A stretch of DNA of 50,404 nucleotides from Apostichopus californicus (GCA_020650975.1 JAIPMN010000029.1:1-50404), one strand, 5' to 3'. Shown: positions 35,901-48,291, counted from the first letter of the stretch. The notes: a model not told the origin generated them from the sequence alone. Translations and numbers: made by a program.

Positions 35901-38900
35901 CAATACCCCGAGTGTCCTCTTATGACATCCGTCTTATCCTTCACTGTTTGGGACCCTACCTCAACTTGACAGTCAACACAGGCATAGTCATGGTCAGGCA
36001 GTATGCATGTGCTTACAACTACAATTGGTCATTATACTTAGCCAGTCGCATTAGCTTCACTCCAAAACAAAATCAGCATTTGTTGTATTCCCAACTAGCA
36101 GTGTACAGTGTGAGTTCGTTGACAACTATAATTGCCCAGTTTCAACAACTGTAACCGATTAACAGCAAAATTGTGATGGCTGTGACATAACCCAGCACTT
36201 GTCATAATACACAGAAGTCAGTCATTCATGGTGTGTGTGTTGAGGGGAGGGGAGTGATGTAAGGGATCTTGTCAACAACCGACTAGATTGAGTTAGTTTT
36301 TTCAGTTGGGTAGTGTGCTGCCTGCCAGTCACGAACATATAGGACTGTGGAAATTAATACTTCATTTCGCTTCCTACTAAAACTTTTCTTTTTATCTTTT
36401 GACAGAATCGTTGGATACCAGTATCTGAAACAGTAGGATTTAACAGAAGTGCACTTATACCCACACCAGAGAACGGACCATCGAGTCCAATCGATAAACC
36501 TATCGACTCTTTCTCATCATTTAGATTTAAAAATATATTTCCTTGCCCTATCAAAGACAGAACTTCTCCTTTACCTGACCTAAATTGGGCAGATTCCTCA
36601 GAACTGTGGAGAAATATGTTAAAAAGAGAGATACATTACGCGAGAGACAGAAGTTGCCTAGAGAGACATCCGCTCATCGATGCCAAGATGAGGTCCATCT
36701 TATTAGATTGGTTAATTGAAGTAAGGGTTTTAACTTTTTTGTTTGAGTTTTACGAAAAGTTTTAAAAAACATTTACATATTTTGGTTACCTTTCTTAAAG
36801 TTTTAATTATTTGGTGTATTTGATTATTGAAATGAGATTTGAAATGAAAATCAAATGAACATAGTTTTGAAATGAAATGGGAATTTTAATTTGTATCCAA
36901 TAGCAACTAGAAATTTATCATAATCTACTCAAAAAGCAATAAGATTTACAAACTAAATGTTTTCTTGTTTTTTTGCAGGTTTGTGAAGTTTATCACCTTC
37001 ACAGAGAGACATTCTTCCTAGCTCAAGATTATGTTGATAGGTTCTTAGCTGCATCCAAAGACATCCCTAAGATGACATTACAACTTATTGGAATTACGTC
37101 TCTTTTCATTGCATCCAAACTGGAGGTAACAATTCATGAGTTTTGATCATTTAGTGTTGTAATATAAATTTGATTAATAAACCTTGGTGATTGGTCAGTG
37201 TTAATGTTTTTGGCTACAGCTGACAATCTGATGGTAAAGTAGTACAGTGCTACAATATTGTGGATAAAGGTGTTGCCATGGTAGCATTTGCCATAGCTCT
37301 ATCATATCACATGGTAGTCTGTCAAGCCTACATCATTCGTCAGTGAGTGTGAATGAGATTTACATTACTGATGCACGGGATGTAAAATGAATTTGAAGTT
37401 ACCTGTAAGGTGCACTGTCAATCAATAAGTTTTGAGTTTGGCATTTTGAAGCGATCAAAAAATGAAATGATTACATTTAAAAGTCTTTATAAACAATGTA
37501 ACTTGTTCTTTTATTCTATAACACCTTGAATATTGAAACTAGGTTTCGGTACACTACCTAAACTGGACGAGTCTAGCACTCAATAAGACTTAATAAGACT
37601 AATCAGGGATGTTTAGATGAGTTTTATCTTTTCTTTTTTTGCATTCACAGGAGATCTATCCTCCTAAACTAGGTGACTTTGCCTACGTCACTGATGGAGC
37701 ATGCTCAGAACGAAACATCCTGGAGCAAGAAATTATTATGTTGCAGGTAAATTGCATTGTGGGGAAATGTTTGTTGTGGTTGTTAGGGAGCTTCCTTTAT
37801 ACTAATTTGATATGGAGCAGTTAATGCTAGTGTCATCTTTGAATATGTGAAATAAGAAATGCTGTTAAAAAACCTGTTAAAAAGTCCTCATTAAATAAGA
37901 GAAACAGAGTTTTCAGTAATTACAGCTCTTATAAATGCAAGTTAAAATTGATAAAATGAAATAAAGAGGGTTTTTGATTAAGTATTTTACTCCTTCATCA
38001 CTTTGCAACAGAACAGCTTTTCCATACGATTGGACCAATATTGTCCATAAACTAACTTTGTACTTATTGATAGCCTTTGGGGAAAGAATTCCTTTGGGTA
38101 ATGAATTGTGATATTTTTGGTGGCCATTCTATCTCATCATGCTTTGCATTCCAGAACCATGTGAGAAGCGCTGGCTGACTATATACCGTCATTGTGCTGA
38201 TTGACTTAGAACGGTCCACATCATAGACTGGTTTAGTTAAGCCAGAGAACTACGCTATTGTGTGTCTGCTGAACGTGGACGACTTTGTTCACAGCAGATG
38301 ATAGCTCTTTTGTCTCGGAGTTGCTGGTTATAGCTGGCTGAGTAAATACTGTCATTTTTCAAATCGGCAGTGATTTCAAATGAAAAAAATGCTAAGGGGT
38401 GGGAAAACCAACCCCTGGGTGGGACGTGATTCCTTAATGCGAAGCATATGATTCGATAGAACCTAAATCAAATTTCACTTTAAGCTCGTTTAATTAGAAT
38501 ATTTTATGTCCATGAAGGAAATCAAATTTCCAGTCAAAATGTGTGCTTGTTCAGTAATGTTTTACTTTTGTCTTCCCAGGCTCTCAAATGGAATCTCTCA
38601 CCAGTCACAGTCAACAATTGGCTAAATGTCTACATGCAGCTAGCACATACAGATGAAATTATGCAAGGAGAGGACAATTTTCTATTCCCAAAATATTCAC
38701 CCACAACATTTATTCAAATTACACAGGTAAGCATCGGTGATGTCATGCAAAGGTTAGCATGTTCTAACCAGTCAAAGCAGTTCATGTTTCTCATGGTTTT
38801 GATAGTTGTGAAGAAGAGTTCTAAACAGATGCCTATGCATTTTACAATCTCAGGTAGTTCTGAAAAATGTTTAAAGATTGCAATGGAAAAAACTTGCTAG

Positions 38901-41450
38901 GTGGTGGTTTGGGAATTTGGCTACTGCGATTCACAGGAAGCGCAAGAAGGCAAATATGTCGACAGTAGCATTAGTAGAATTTGTCTCTAGATTCAGTACT
39001 ATTTTATCGTAGATATTCTTCAAAATCATTCTTTCCCCCCACAAACAAGTGGAGCAAGCCCTCAACTTAGACCCCTTCCTCAGGCTGTGACATCTTGTTC
39101 TCCTTTTTAGTTTCAATTGTTCAAGAAGAGAACTGTTTGTGTTACATCATCGAAACCACAATGCAGTTTTGCATTCTGGTTTCAGACGGTAACCCTAGGG
39201 TCAATGAAACTGAATGGTACGAAATAATCACAGCTTGGATGTTGTTGGATATTATCTTCCTTCTGTCATGGTTCATTTGGACTTTGATATGTTAAAATAC
39301 AGTCATAAGATTAACTAACTTTGTCAACACTCCTTGTTTTTCTTACAGCTCTTAGATTTATGTATTTTAGACGTAGGATCTTGGCACTTCCCTTACAGTA
39401 TCTTGGCAGCCACGGCTCTCTATCACATGTCTTCAGATGACGGGGCTCTCTGTGTGACAGGTGAGGACCCTTTATACCTTATTCATGTTTGTGAATTGCT
39501 TTTAAGGGAGGTCTCTTCCTTTCGATCAAATGTATAACCATGAAAAGCAACTCAGGATATAAGCCTTTGTTAAAATAGTTACATTGAAAGAGTTTCCAAG
39601 GAACATTTGAAAGTAGATCTTGTCCTTAAAGATATGATATTTAGTTTTTGCACTGTCTTTTGTGTATGTGTGTTGGGGAGGGGAAGTTGGTTTCTACTCT
39701 TTAAAGGTAACACATTGCCATTTTAAATAAGGAAGTCACCATGGTCTTTTATTTTTCTTTTATCATGTGGTTCATTTTATGTTAACCAATGCAACGTTCA
39801 TTCAAATACCGTTAAGTACAGCTTCTAACTCACGTCGGTAGAAATGGTTGGTAATTAATGTTACAAAATACATGAAGGCAATTTTCAACAGAATACTTTT
39901 GCAACATTTTCTATGCAAACATACATCTGCTAGGCCATTGGCAAAGCAAATTTAGGCCATGCCTACATACATTTTCTAAAAAATTGTTCAAGTAAGCAAT
40001 AGGCTCTGTCACAATGTGATGTGTGAGACACATAATTTTCATGACTTGTGTAGTGGCAGTACAATGAACTGTTTCACAAGTACAACAGAGAGTGCCACAC
40101 CCTTGTGTTTTTCTAACTCCCTCCATTTGTTGCCTTTTCAAATGTTGGATTCCTCTAGGCATTGCTTAACTTTAATATCATTTTGTCTTATGTTGCAAAG
40201 GGCTCACTTATGAAGACATTGCTCCCTGTATCCTGTGGATGGAGCCATTCGCCCTCACCATCAAGGAACAAGAGAAACAAGTAGTGCTGAAGAAGTTTCG
40301 AAATGTGGTGGTAGATGACAGTCACAACATCCAAACACATTCAGAAAACCTTGAGTTATTGGTAAGTATATCAGCAAGATGTCTAATATGATTCTCTCTC
40401 AGATTAATATAATCTTTAAAAGGGCTAAACATAAATTATCAGAATTTGCTTCCCGCCTTTTGATGGAGCTGTCATCTGATGACATTGATGTCCATACATG
40501 ATTTAATATATAAACCTTCTAGAAACAACATGTGTATATTTTCCTATACAACTTACACAATATTAATTTAGATGTTAACGAACCTTAATAGAAGGCATTG
40601 TCTCCCTTTTCCTCTCCTTCAGTGGCTAACAAAAATATATTTCCTAGAAATAAGTTTCACATACTCAAGTGGACATTCTATAAGTGAAATTACCGTTTAA
40701 CAAATATTGGAAAATATAAATGAATCGATCTATTTTATATTCGCGAAAGATAAGAGGCAAATGTGAAGCCACTTGTACCCTTTGACAAAAGTATTCTGTA
40801 AACATTGGTGGTGTGTGGGTGTGCATGGGCTTTAGAGACATACTTTCATATTACATGTAAATGAAAGAACGAGTCTCGTATCCTGGACAATATTTTGAAG
40901 CCATTCGGTTTTTATGATGTCATTGGGGTAGAGTATGAGGATCGAAAGGCTTTCATTTCAGGCAGCAGTGGAGTGTGGATGTGTACAACTAAATTTGTGA
41001 CATGACATATCAAGATTGCTAGAATTCCATTGCCATGTTTCAAAAACTAGAAAAGTGAAAAATCAATGCAGCCTTGCAAAACCTCATTTTGAGCAAACAC
41101 CGAGTTAATGCACAGTTTCTTTAACTCTTTTGGAGCAAATCTGGATTTTTTTTGTTGACTCATTCATCACCTGTTTTCATTTTACAAGGACAACAGGGAT
41201 TTAATTTTATTACATTCAATTGTTTAACTTCTGGAAAACATGAGTTGCTCATTGCAAAGGATTCTTGTAAATCATTATAACTTAAAAATGTTTGCTTTTC
41301 ATTATCCTTCAGGCCAAAGCACAAGACAAAGTTAAATTAGAGAATTCATCTTGCCGATATAGTCCAGTTCCCATGGCAACAGTACTAACTCCTCCACAAA
41401 GTAGTAAGAAGAAGAAGAGGAAGGCTGATGTTGCTGAGGTAAAGGGCTGA
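32985..41450 (+). CDS. CCNE: G1/S-specific cyclin E, complete
   Basis: Ten coding exons (32985-32998, 33369-33468, 34330-34374, 36406-36720, 36979-37125, 37651-37746, 38580-38726, 39349-39460, 40201-40361, 41313-41450) splice in frame to 424 residues; human cyclin E1 has 410. All introns are GT-AG. The start MPRRSGRLQ resembles CCNE2. LIPTPE (70-75) is the N-terminal FBXW7 degron region known from CCNE1. PLPDLNWAD (108-116) precedes the cyclin box, which has MRSILLDWL (148-156), [27 protein letters not shown] and [16 protein letters not shown] is the substrate-docking hydrophobic patch. LTPPQS (404-409) is the C-terminal phosphodegron, with the Thr/+4 Ser pair at 405 and 409. KKKKRK (411-416) could be a nuclear signal. 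Cyclin E binds CDK2 and drives S-phase entry in the nucleus. One gene with traits of both vertebrate paralogues suggests the pre-duplication state. Confidence 0.97.
33369..33468 (+). CDS. CCNE: Cyclin E coding exon 2
   Basis: Acceptor CATCCACAG|C and donor CACGAG|GTAAGA. It encodes [20 protein letters not shown] and a basic [12 protein letters not shown], a likely N-terminal nuclear signal. Confidence 0.87.
34330..34374 (+). CDS. CCNE: Cyclin E coding exon 3
   Basis: A 45-bp exon ([15 protein letters not shown]) with acceptor TTTCTGCAG|GAC and donor ACAG|GTAAAC. It aligns with the KHQYEIRN segment of vertebrate cyclin E2. Confidence 0.83.
34375..36405 (+). other. Cyclin E intron 3 (2.0 kb), largest intron
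   Basis: Apart from the hairpin-repeat fragment and a poly-G tract (34436-34450) I see no feature. A 104-codon open frame at 35401-35715 shows no family resemblance and is not called. Confidence 0.5.
34540..34572 (+). repeat. Fragment of interspersed hairpin repeat, copy C
   Basis: GTCATTCAGCCTGTGAAGAA followed by GATCCTGCTCGGATG matches the core of copies A and B, but the GAAACGTCAGGCC half is missing. It lies in cyclin E intron 3 and looks like a truncated remnant. Confidence 0.55.
36406..36720 (+). CDS. CCNE: Cyclin E coding exon 4 (N-degron, start of cyclin box)
   Basis: The largest exon, 105 codons. It carries NRWIPVSE, the LIPTPE degron region, [17 protein letters not shown] and the [11 protein letters not shown] start of the cyclin box. 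The donor is GAA|GTAAGG. Confidence 0.96.
36979..37125 (+). CDS. CCNE: Cyclin E coding exon 5
   Basis: Encodes [27 protein letters not shown] and [16 protein letters not shown], helices 2 and 3 of the cyclin box, the surface that contacts the CDK. Confidence 0.97.
37651..37746 (+). CDS. CCNE: Cyclin E coding exon 6
   Basis: Encodes [20 protein letters not shown] and [12 protein letters not shown], a strongly conserved cyclin box segment. Acceptor CATTCACAG|GAG, donor TTGCAG|GTAAAT. Confidence 0.97.
38580..38726 (+). CDS. CCNE: Cyclin E coding exon 7
   Basis: Encodes [20 protein letters not shown] and [15 protein letters not shown], the end of the first cyclin fold and the linker to the second. 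The frame stays open past the donor CACAG|GTAAGC but loses similarity. Confidence 0.96.
39349..39460 (+). CDS. CCNE: Cyclin E coding exon 8
   Basis: Encodes [31 protein letters not shown] and ALCVTG, the start of the second cyclin fold. Donor ACAG|GTGAGG, phase 1. Confidence 0.95.
40201..40361 (+). CDS. CCNE: Cyclin E coding exon 9
   Basis: Encodes [28 protein letters not shown] and [16 protein letters not shown]. The HNIQTH signature is shared with vertebrate cyclins E1 and E2. Confidence 0.95.
41313..41450 (+). CDS. CCNE: Cyclin E last coding exon (C-terminal phosphodegron)
   Basis: Encodes [20 protein letters not shown] and the tail ADVAEVKG before TGA at 41448-41450. LTPPQS corresponds to the human Thr380/Ser384 FBXW7 degron. 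GAG|GTAAAG four codons before the stop could be a weak donor, so an alternative end is possible. Confidence 0.9.
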   Translation, partial: AKAQDKVKLENSSCRYSPVPMATVLTPPQSSKKKKRKADVAEVKG

Positions 41451-41682
41451 CATTGCTTGTGCTTGTAAATGAGAGTCAATGGTTAGGAGGTATGACACAG
41501 GAAAAGATCAAGAATGATAGATGCATTGTTAGAGAGATTGCTTAGGAAGGTAATTGTGAATCGAAAGAGTGTAGTGTTTGATAGCCAGTGATTTTCAAGA
41601 CCACAGACCTACTAACAAAGATAGTATTGTAAGATCCATATACTGTTACTAAATATTTCCAGCATTGTACTAGTCTAATTTC

Positions 41683-41930
41683 AGATTGCAACAAGTGTGT
41701 TGCTACGGAAATGAACTTTGTGATGACCACATTTCAGATTGCCACAAGTTTGTTGCTATGGTAATGCACTTTGTGCTGACGACATTACAGGATGCAACAA
41801 GTTAGTCGCCATGGTAGTGCACTTTGTGCTGGTCAAATTTCAGGGTGCGACTGTTTGGTTGGAATGGTAATGTGCTTAGTACTGGTCAAGTTGAAACAAG
41901 TTTGTTGCTATGGTAATGTTGTGGTCAAAT
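41683..41930. repeat. ~53-bp minisatellite in probable cyclin E 3'UTR
   Basis: Four to five diverged units carrying GCAACAAGT, GTTGCTATGGTAATG and CACTTTGTGCTG, with starts near 41683, 41737, 41790, 41843 and 41890. The array begins ~230 bp after the cyclin E stop codon. Confidence 0.75.
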
Positions 41931-44900
41931 ATTCTAACATGTAACCTATTTGTCTCTAATATACCTAACTGGATTTAAAAGTGGTTTTGAGACATTTATA
42001 TAATGTATTGTTGATGTGTCTTTCGGTAATTTTATCAGGCTGAGTAGTGTGCAGTGGTGTGGGAGCCTGAAATTTAAAAAAAAAAGAGAAAAAAAAGGGT
42101 AATTACTGACTCCAAAGCTCAAGGGTATTAATATTCCTTCATTCTGCAGAAATCCTATATATATTCTCGATTTTTCATATTTGTTTGGCTGGTGTATATA
42201 GAGGTATATACATGCATATAAAATTATATATTTACATGTATATATGTCGGTGCGCAAAATTTCTTTTATGACAACTGAATATAACTTGAGAATGTATGTA
42301 CCTCTCTTCGTTTCAGAATATAAAACTATTGAAGTATTAAAAATAAATTTTGGTTATGAGCTATTGTTTGTGCTACCGCTCTCTGTGCATCATAATGTCT
42401 TCTTCACGAGAGCCCGTCTGAATTAGGCCAGAGTCCAGTTATCAAGACTCTGACCATATTCTTCTAAGCTAGTGTGCAATCACTTTCTTAGTGTGGTATA
42501 TAATGTGACATTTGAATCAGAAACTCAGTAAGTGTTTTGTCACAATTTAAGGCTGTTTTTCTGAAGGATCAGAAGACAGGAGGATAGAAGGGTATTACCA
42601 AAAGAATTAAAACGGTTTGAAAAAAAGGAAGAATAAAAATGTGGTGCCAAATTTAACCGTTTTTGTTGCAAAAATATTTTAATCTTTTTGAAGTTGTAAA
42701 TGTGGATAGTTGATGTTAATAATTGGTGAAGTAATTTTCTGTTGTTTTTCCCCCTCCCCATTTTAATTATTCTTTTTTGTTTTGTTTGTTGTTTTTGCAT
42801 TGTTTACCAACAAACAAAGCAAAACATATGTACTGAACTGAATAAGTAGCTGACTAATTGTTATATACTCTACGAGTGACATTCATGGGATATAAAATTC
42901 TCTGCCTTGTTGAATTAATATCTCTACATTTGTAGTCTCTTTTATTAAAAAAAAAGGGGGGGAAGCATTCAAATGGATAAGAGTGGGGTAAAAAGAGGGC
43001 TAAAGTGGTAAAAAACTAGTCGGTAAAAGAGGGAAAATGTACAAATTGACCATTATAAACAATGACATTGCAACATTGTTGCAGCAGACATGTTTTTTGT
43101 TTGCATGTGTACTTATGGTTGTAATAATGTTTATTTGCAAAACAATTGTTAACTACATGATATCAAGGTCAAGTGCAGAACTGTCCTCTGGTCATCAAAG
43201 TATGTTATAACTTATATAATTATTATAACTTATAACTGTTATAACTCATTATAATTATGATAAATTATAAGGTTATTAAAATATTCTTTGTTAGCAGGAA
43301 GCTACTTTTGTAATGTATTTTGGTCAATTTGGTCATAAAAGATTAATACTTCTATGCTTAAATTTTACTTTTGTTTTGGGGGGTTTCCTGAGGTGAATAT
43401 TTGTGATACTGGAGGCTGGTTTAGTTCATTCTCATCTGCCCTGTTCATTTACAACATTCATTTATACAATCCATTTACAACTAGTCTAAATATTATATTA
43501 TAAATAACAACAAAAAAAGATTTATAAAAAAGTTTAAGTTCAATTGGACAATCTTCATACACAAGATTTTTTTTTGGTTGGCTTTTAGAAAGATATTCTT
43601 AATTTAGTAACTTGAGATGATTGTGGCTGTCTGGGGGGTACTAACACTCCCATGCATATAGAAGTAAGAAAGTTCACCAAATATACCAGTCAGTAAATTC
43701 ATATTGCAAGTATTTTTTTGTTGGTAAGAATGTGTGCTGTTTTGAGCTATGTTTGTATGTTAAAGCTAGCAAAGTTGCAAGGAGTTCCACAAAAAAAAAA
43801 ATCAAATTCTCAAAACCCAAAAGACTAATGTAAATCTGTGACTGTCCGAAAAAAATCCAGTAGCCTACTTCTGTAGCGCCCTCTAGAACAGAATTATCAA
43901 TTGTCTGAGCCTACCTCACAATTTAGAATTTATTGGCGATGCTGGAGGAGAGTAGAAGAAATAATTAAAAGTATTTGGTCTGTAGAGAAGGGAGGGGAGG
44001 TAGTGGTCGTTATTGTCGAGTGTATTTGTGGCAAATCTGGTGGTAATTTGAACAGTTATGTTAATTGCTCTATTTGTATTGAATTCAATCGACTGTCTTT
44101 AACAATGGGACAAAACCAGCTGCCTATGAATATTCAATGAATGCTTTGTACTTATTTAAATGAAAGAAAATGAAATATCAGTTTCATCAAACTGTCTTAA
44201 CGATTGTCTACTTAGTGTTGACTTTAGAAATTGTGTTAATTTTCTTCTTTAATTAGCTTGATAAATGTGAATAAAATCTACTGTTGATATCTACGTTTTT
44301 TTTTTTTTTGTGCACAGTCATAATAAAACTTGTGCTAGTGTGTGTGAAATAGTTATTCATACTATGATCTGGAGGTTTTTTAATCAACTTAACACTTGTA
44401 AATGCAGAGTTTATTTCAAAATAGTTGTATCCATGTTTGTGATATTTATTATCCTTGCCGTGCACGAAATCAAACAGGCATAACTGAGCACATGAAAACT
44501 TCAGTAAAAGATGAAAAAAAAAATTCCTATCTGTTATTGGTTGATGAATGTTGGTGTAATGTATGCATTAATCTTCGAATGAAAAAAGGTGTCATGTAAG
44601 TATTTTAGTACCAAATCCATTTAAAATATTAATGAATTTCATCCACATGGAATTATTTTAATTCTAATTTGTAATTATTATTAATAAACCTGTCTTCAAA
44701 ACATTTTCTTGTAACAATACTGTTTTGTAGACTATAGCACTTTCTCATGAATTAAAAATGGTCATGTCTCTTTATAGTAAGTTGTTCGAATTTAGCGAAA
44801 AGTGCCTTAAAAAATGTTGTTTTTTTGAACCAGTAATTTCTGCATTCCAACCAATTTTTGGTAAGATACAAATTTAAGCGGGTTCTTCAAATAATATGTT

Positions 44901-45130
44901 GTAGAGAATTTTTCATTTGTATTTGTTCAAAATGGGGAGTTCACATACAGAAAAAATAACGATTGGTGCTTTATTTTTTATGAAAAAATTGTATGGAATT
45001 GTTGGAAATAAAGTATTTTTAACTTCAGTTATATGTGTCATCTGTTGCCTTCTTTTCCATAATAGGTTTAAAAACGTTTCACCCTCTGCTGCTTTTTGAG
45101 TAGAATAAATAACAGAAATTCAAAGTATGA

Positions 45131-46126
45131 ACCATAGCATCATCCAAGCTACTATAGCTTCACCCAAGTTTTGTAATTACCGTAGCTTCACCCAAGTGTT
45201 GTAATTACTATAGCCTCACCCATGTTTTGTCTTTACTATAGCTTCACCCAAGTTGTCATTACTATAGCTTCACCCAAGTTTTTGTGATTACTATAGCTTC
45301 ACCCAAGTTTTGTGATTACTACAGCTTCACCCAAGTTTTGTGATTACTATATAGCATTGTAATTACTATAGCCTCACCCAAGTTTTGTAATTACTATAGC
45401 TTCAACCAAGTTTCTTAATTACTATAGCTTCACCCAATTTTGTACTTACTATTACTTCACCCAAGTTTTTGTGATTACTATAGCTTCACCCAAGTTTTGT
45501 GATTACTACAGCTTCACCCAAGTTTTGTGATTACTATATAGCATTGTAATTACTATAGCCTCACCCAAGTTTTGTAATAACTGTAGCTTCACCCAAGTTT
45601 TGTGATTACTATAGCTTCACCCAAGTTTTGTGATTACTATATAGCATTGTAATTACTATAGCCTCACCCAAGTTTTGTAATTACTATAGCTTCAACCAAG
45701 TTTCTTAATTACTATAGCCTCACCCAAGTTTTGTAATTACTATTACTTCACCCAAGTTTTGTGATTACTACAGCTTCACCCAAGTTTCTTGATTACTATA
45801 GCTTCACCCAAGTTTTGTAATAACTATAGCTTCACCCAAGTTTTGTTATTACTATAGCTTCAACCAAGTTTCTTAATTACTATAGCTTCACCCAATTTTG
45901 TACTTACTATTACTTCACCCAAGTTTTGTGATTACTACAGCTTCACCCAAGTTTCTTGATTACTATAGCTTCACCCAAGTTTTGTAATAACTATAGCTTC
46001 ACCCAAGTTTTGTTATTACTATAGCTTCACCCAAGTTTTGTAATAACTGTAGCTTCACCCAAGTTTTGTAATTACTATAGCTTCACCCAAGTATTGTCTT
46101 TACTATTGCTTCACCCAAGTGTTTGT
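45131..46126. repeat. ~28-bp minisatellite (TATAGCTTCACCCAAGTTTT)
   Basis: About 1 kb of units reading ACTATAGCTTCACCCAAGTT followed by TTGTGATT or TTGTAATT, with CTTCA/CCTCA variants. A longer block including TATATAGCATTGTAATTACT recurs near 45350, 45537 and 45641, so there is higher-order structure from duplication of groups of units. Confidence 0.92.
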
Positions 46127-46805
46127 AAGCTTGTATCATTCCTCATAGGACAATTAATCCTTATCAGGGTTTCTCTCAGGAGAAGGGAGGGGAAAGCGGA
46201 CAGATACGAAACTTGATCCATTACAAGAGTCACAGCATGTTCTTCTTTTACAGCAATATGGTATCATACTATTTATATTTGGTCTCACCATTGATACATT
46301 CATACTTACATAGAAAATAATATTAAAATGGTGCAATCTCAAAAGGGTAACATTTCCAAATCCTTAGATATGACACCAAACATAGAGCTTCTACACCACT
46401 TTCTTTTTTCATGTTTTTAGTTTGTAAATTAAAAGTGAATAGTTGTTGGAGTGACTGGTAATTTAGATGTCCCATTGGTGAGAGTCATGGGAAATTGCTA
46501 TTATGTAGCCATGTAACAAAGGAGAACAGGAGGTTATACATTGACAATGGTTGTGGGTAGTTATTGATAAGGTTGTTATAAATCAAGTTTTTCAATCATG
46601 GCTGCTTGGATTTCTTCATACCAAAACTGTCCAACCAAGTAAATTTAATACACAAAGCTTGCAAGCAGCTCTTGCTCTTCACACTTGCATCTCTAAACCA
46701 ATGTTCAATAATGCAGTAGCTTGCAATTTACATTGACTGGTCGTCCACTGACCGTAGAATATTTCCAGAGATAACCAGATGGAACAACTTGTGCACACAA
46801 ATCTC

Positions 46806-48092
46806 TTGATCTGTGCTGCTCACATCCATTGATCTGTGCTGCTTCTCAAATCCATTGATCTGTGCTGCTTCTCACATCCATCCATATGTGCTGCTTCACA
46901 CATCCATTGATCTCTGCTGCTATTCACATCCATTGATCTGTGCTGCTATTCACATCCATTGATCTGTGCTGCTCCTCACATCCATTGATCTGTGCTTCTC
47001 AAATCCATCCATATGTGCTGCTCCTCACATGCATTGATCTGTGCTTCTCACATCCATCCATATGTGCTGCTTCACACATCCATTGATCTCTGCTGCTATT
47101 CACATCCATTGATCTGTGCTGCTCCTCACATCCATTGATCTGTGCTTCTCACATCCATCCATATGTGCTGCTTCTCACATCCATCCATCTGTGCTGCTTC
47201 TCACATCCTTTGATCTGTGCTGCTCCTCACATCCATTGATCTGTGCTGCTTCTCACATCCATTGATCTGTGCTGCTCCTCACATCCATCCATCTGTGTTG
47301 CTCACATCCATTGATCTGTGCTGCTTCTCACATCCATTGATCTGAGCTGCTTCTCACATCCATTGATCTGTGCTGCTTCTCACATCCATTGATCTGTGTT
47401 GCTTCTCACATCCATTGATCTGTGCTGCTTCACACATCCATTGATCTGTGCTGCTTCTCACATCCATTGATCTGTGCTGCTTCTCACATCCATTGATCTG
47501 TGCTGCTTCTCACATCCATTGATCTGTGCTGCTTCACACATCCATTGATCTGTGCTGCTCCTCACATCCATTGATCTGTGCTGCCATTCACATCCATTGA
47601 TCTGTGCTGCTCCTCACATCCATCAATCTGTGCTGCTTCTCATATCCATTGATCTGTGCTGCTTCTCACATCCATTGATCTGTGCTGCTTCTCACATCCA
47701 TTGATCTGTGCTGCTTCTCACATCCATTGATCTGTGCTGCTTCTAACATCCATTGATCTGTTCTGCTTCTCACATCCATTGATCTGTGCTGCTTCTCACA
47801 TCCATCCATCTGTTCTGCTTCTCACATCCATCCATCTGTGCTGCTTCTCACATCCATTGATCTGTGCTGCTTCTCACATCCATTGATCTGTGCTGCTTCT
47901 AACATCCATCCATCTGTGCTGCTTCTCACATCCATTGATCTGTGCTGCTTCACACATCCATCAATCTGTGCTGCTCCTCACATCCATTGATCTGTGCTGC
48001 TTCTCACATCCATTGATCTGTGCTTCTCACATCCATCCATCTGTGCTGCTTCTCACATCCATCCATCTGTGCTGCTTCTCACATCCATCAAT
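46806..48092. repeat. 26-bp minisatellite (CATCCATTGATCTGTGCTGC)
   Basis: About 1.3 kb, near 49 units of CATCCATTGATCTGTGCTGC plus TTCTCA, with variants CCATCCATCTG and CCATCCATATG. It ends ~90 bp before the URI1 stop codon on the opposite strand, so it probably lies in the URI1 3'UTR or immediate downstream flank. Open frames inside it (SHIHPSVLLLTS type) are artefacts. Confidence 0.93.
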
Positions 48093-48183
48093 CACAAAAG
48101 CTTCTTAGTTCAAATAATGCTGTCCACAGACACCATCCATGGAAGTATTACCCAGATGGGTCCAGCTTGTAGAATTGTTAATA

Positions 48184-48291
48184 TCACCTTTCACCTTTGA
48201 CCTGTCTGGCTTGTTTAAATTTCGATACTCTCTTCTTGGGTTGAATATCCGCAGCTGCACTTTTATGCTCGACAACGTTTCCAGAAAAGGC
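48184..48291 (-). CDS. URI1: URI1 homologue last coding exon
   Basis: Acceptor AAAACCAACAG|GCC. It encodes AFSGNVVEHKS, then KKRVSKFKQARQVKGER and stop. The RVSKFK-AR terminus is the URI1 C-terminal signature. Confidence 0.9.
   Translation of the reverse strand, partial: AFSGNVVEHKSAAADIQPKKRVSKFKQARQVKGER

Larger units (their letters stand above)
41451..48183. other. Spacer between convergent cyclin E and URI1 genes, rich in minisatellites
   Basis: Cyclin E (+) and URI1 (-) converge on this 6.7-kb stretch, which must hold both 3'UTRs. It contains a 53-bp repeat just after the cyclin E stop and two ~1-kb minisatellites with unrelated units. The segment 42000-45100 is AT-rich with several AATAAA motifs (for example near 42631 and 44683); which are used cannot be told. 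No coding exon is supported. Confidence 0.6.

Noticed and set aside
36354-36554. Minus-strand frame at cyclin E exon 4
   Set aside because: It is the antisense shadow of a well-supported coding exon.
38541-38900. 119-codon frame through cyclin E exon 7
   Set aside because: Only 38580-38726 matches cyclin E. The rest is intron read-through past a good donor.
47890-48200. Leu/Ser/His repeat protein frames
   Set aside because: They are translations of the 26-bp minisatellite; frame and length depend on copy number only.
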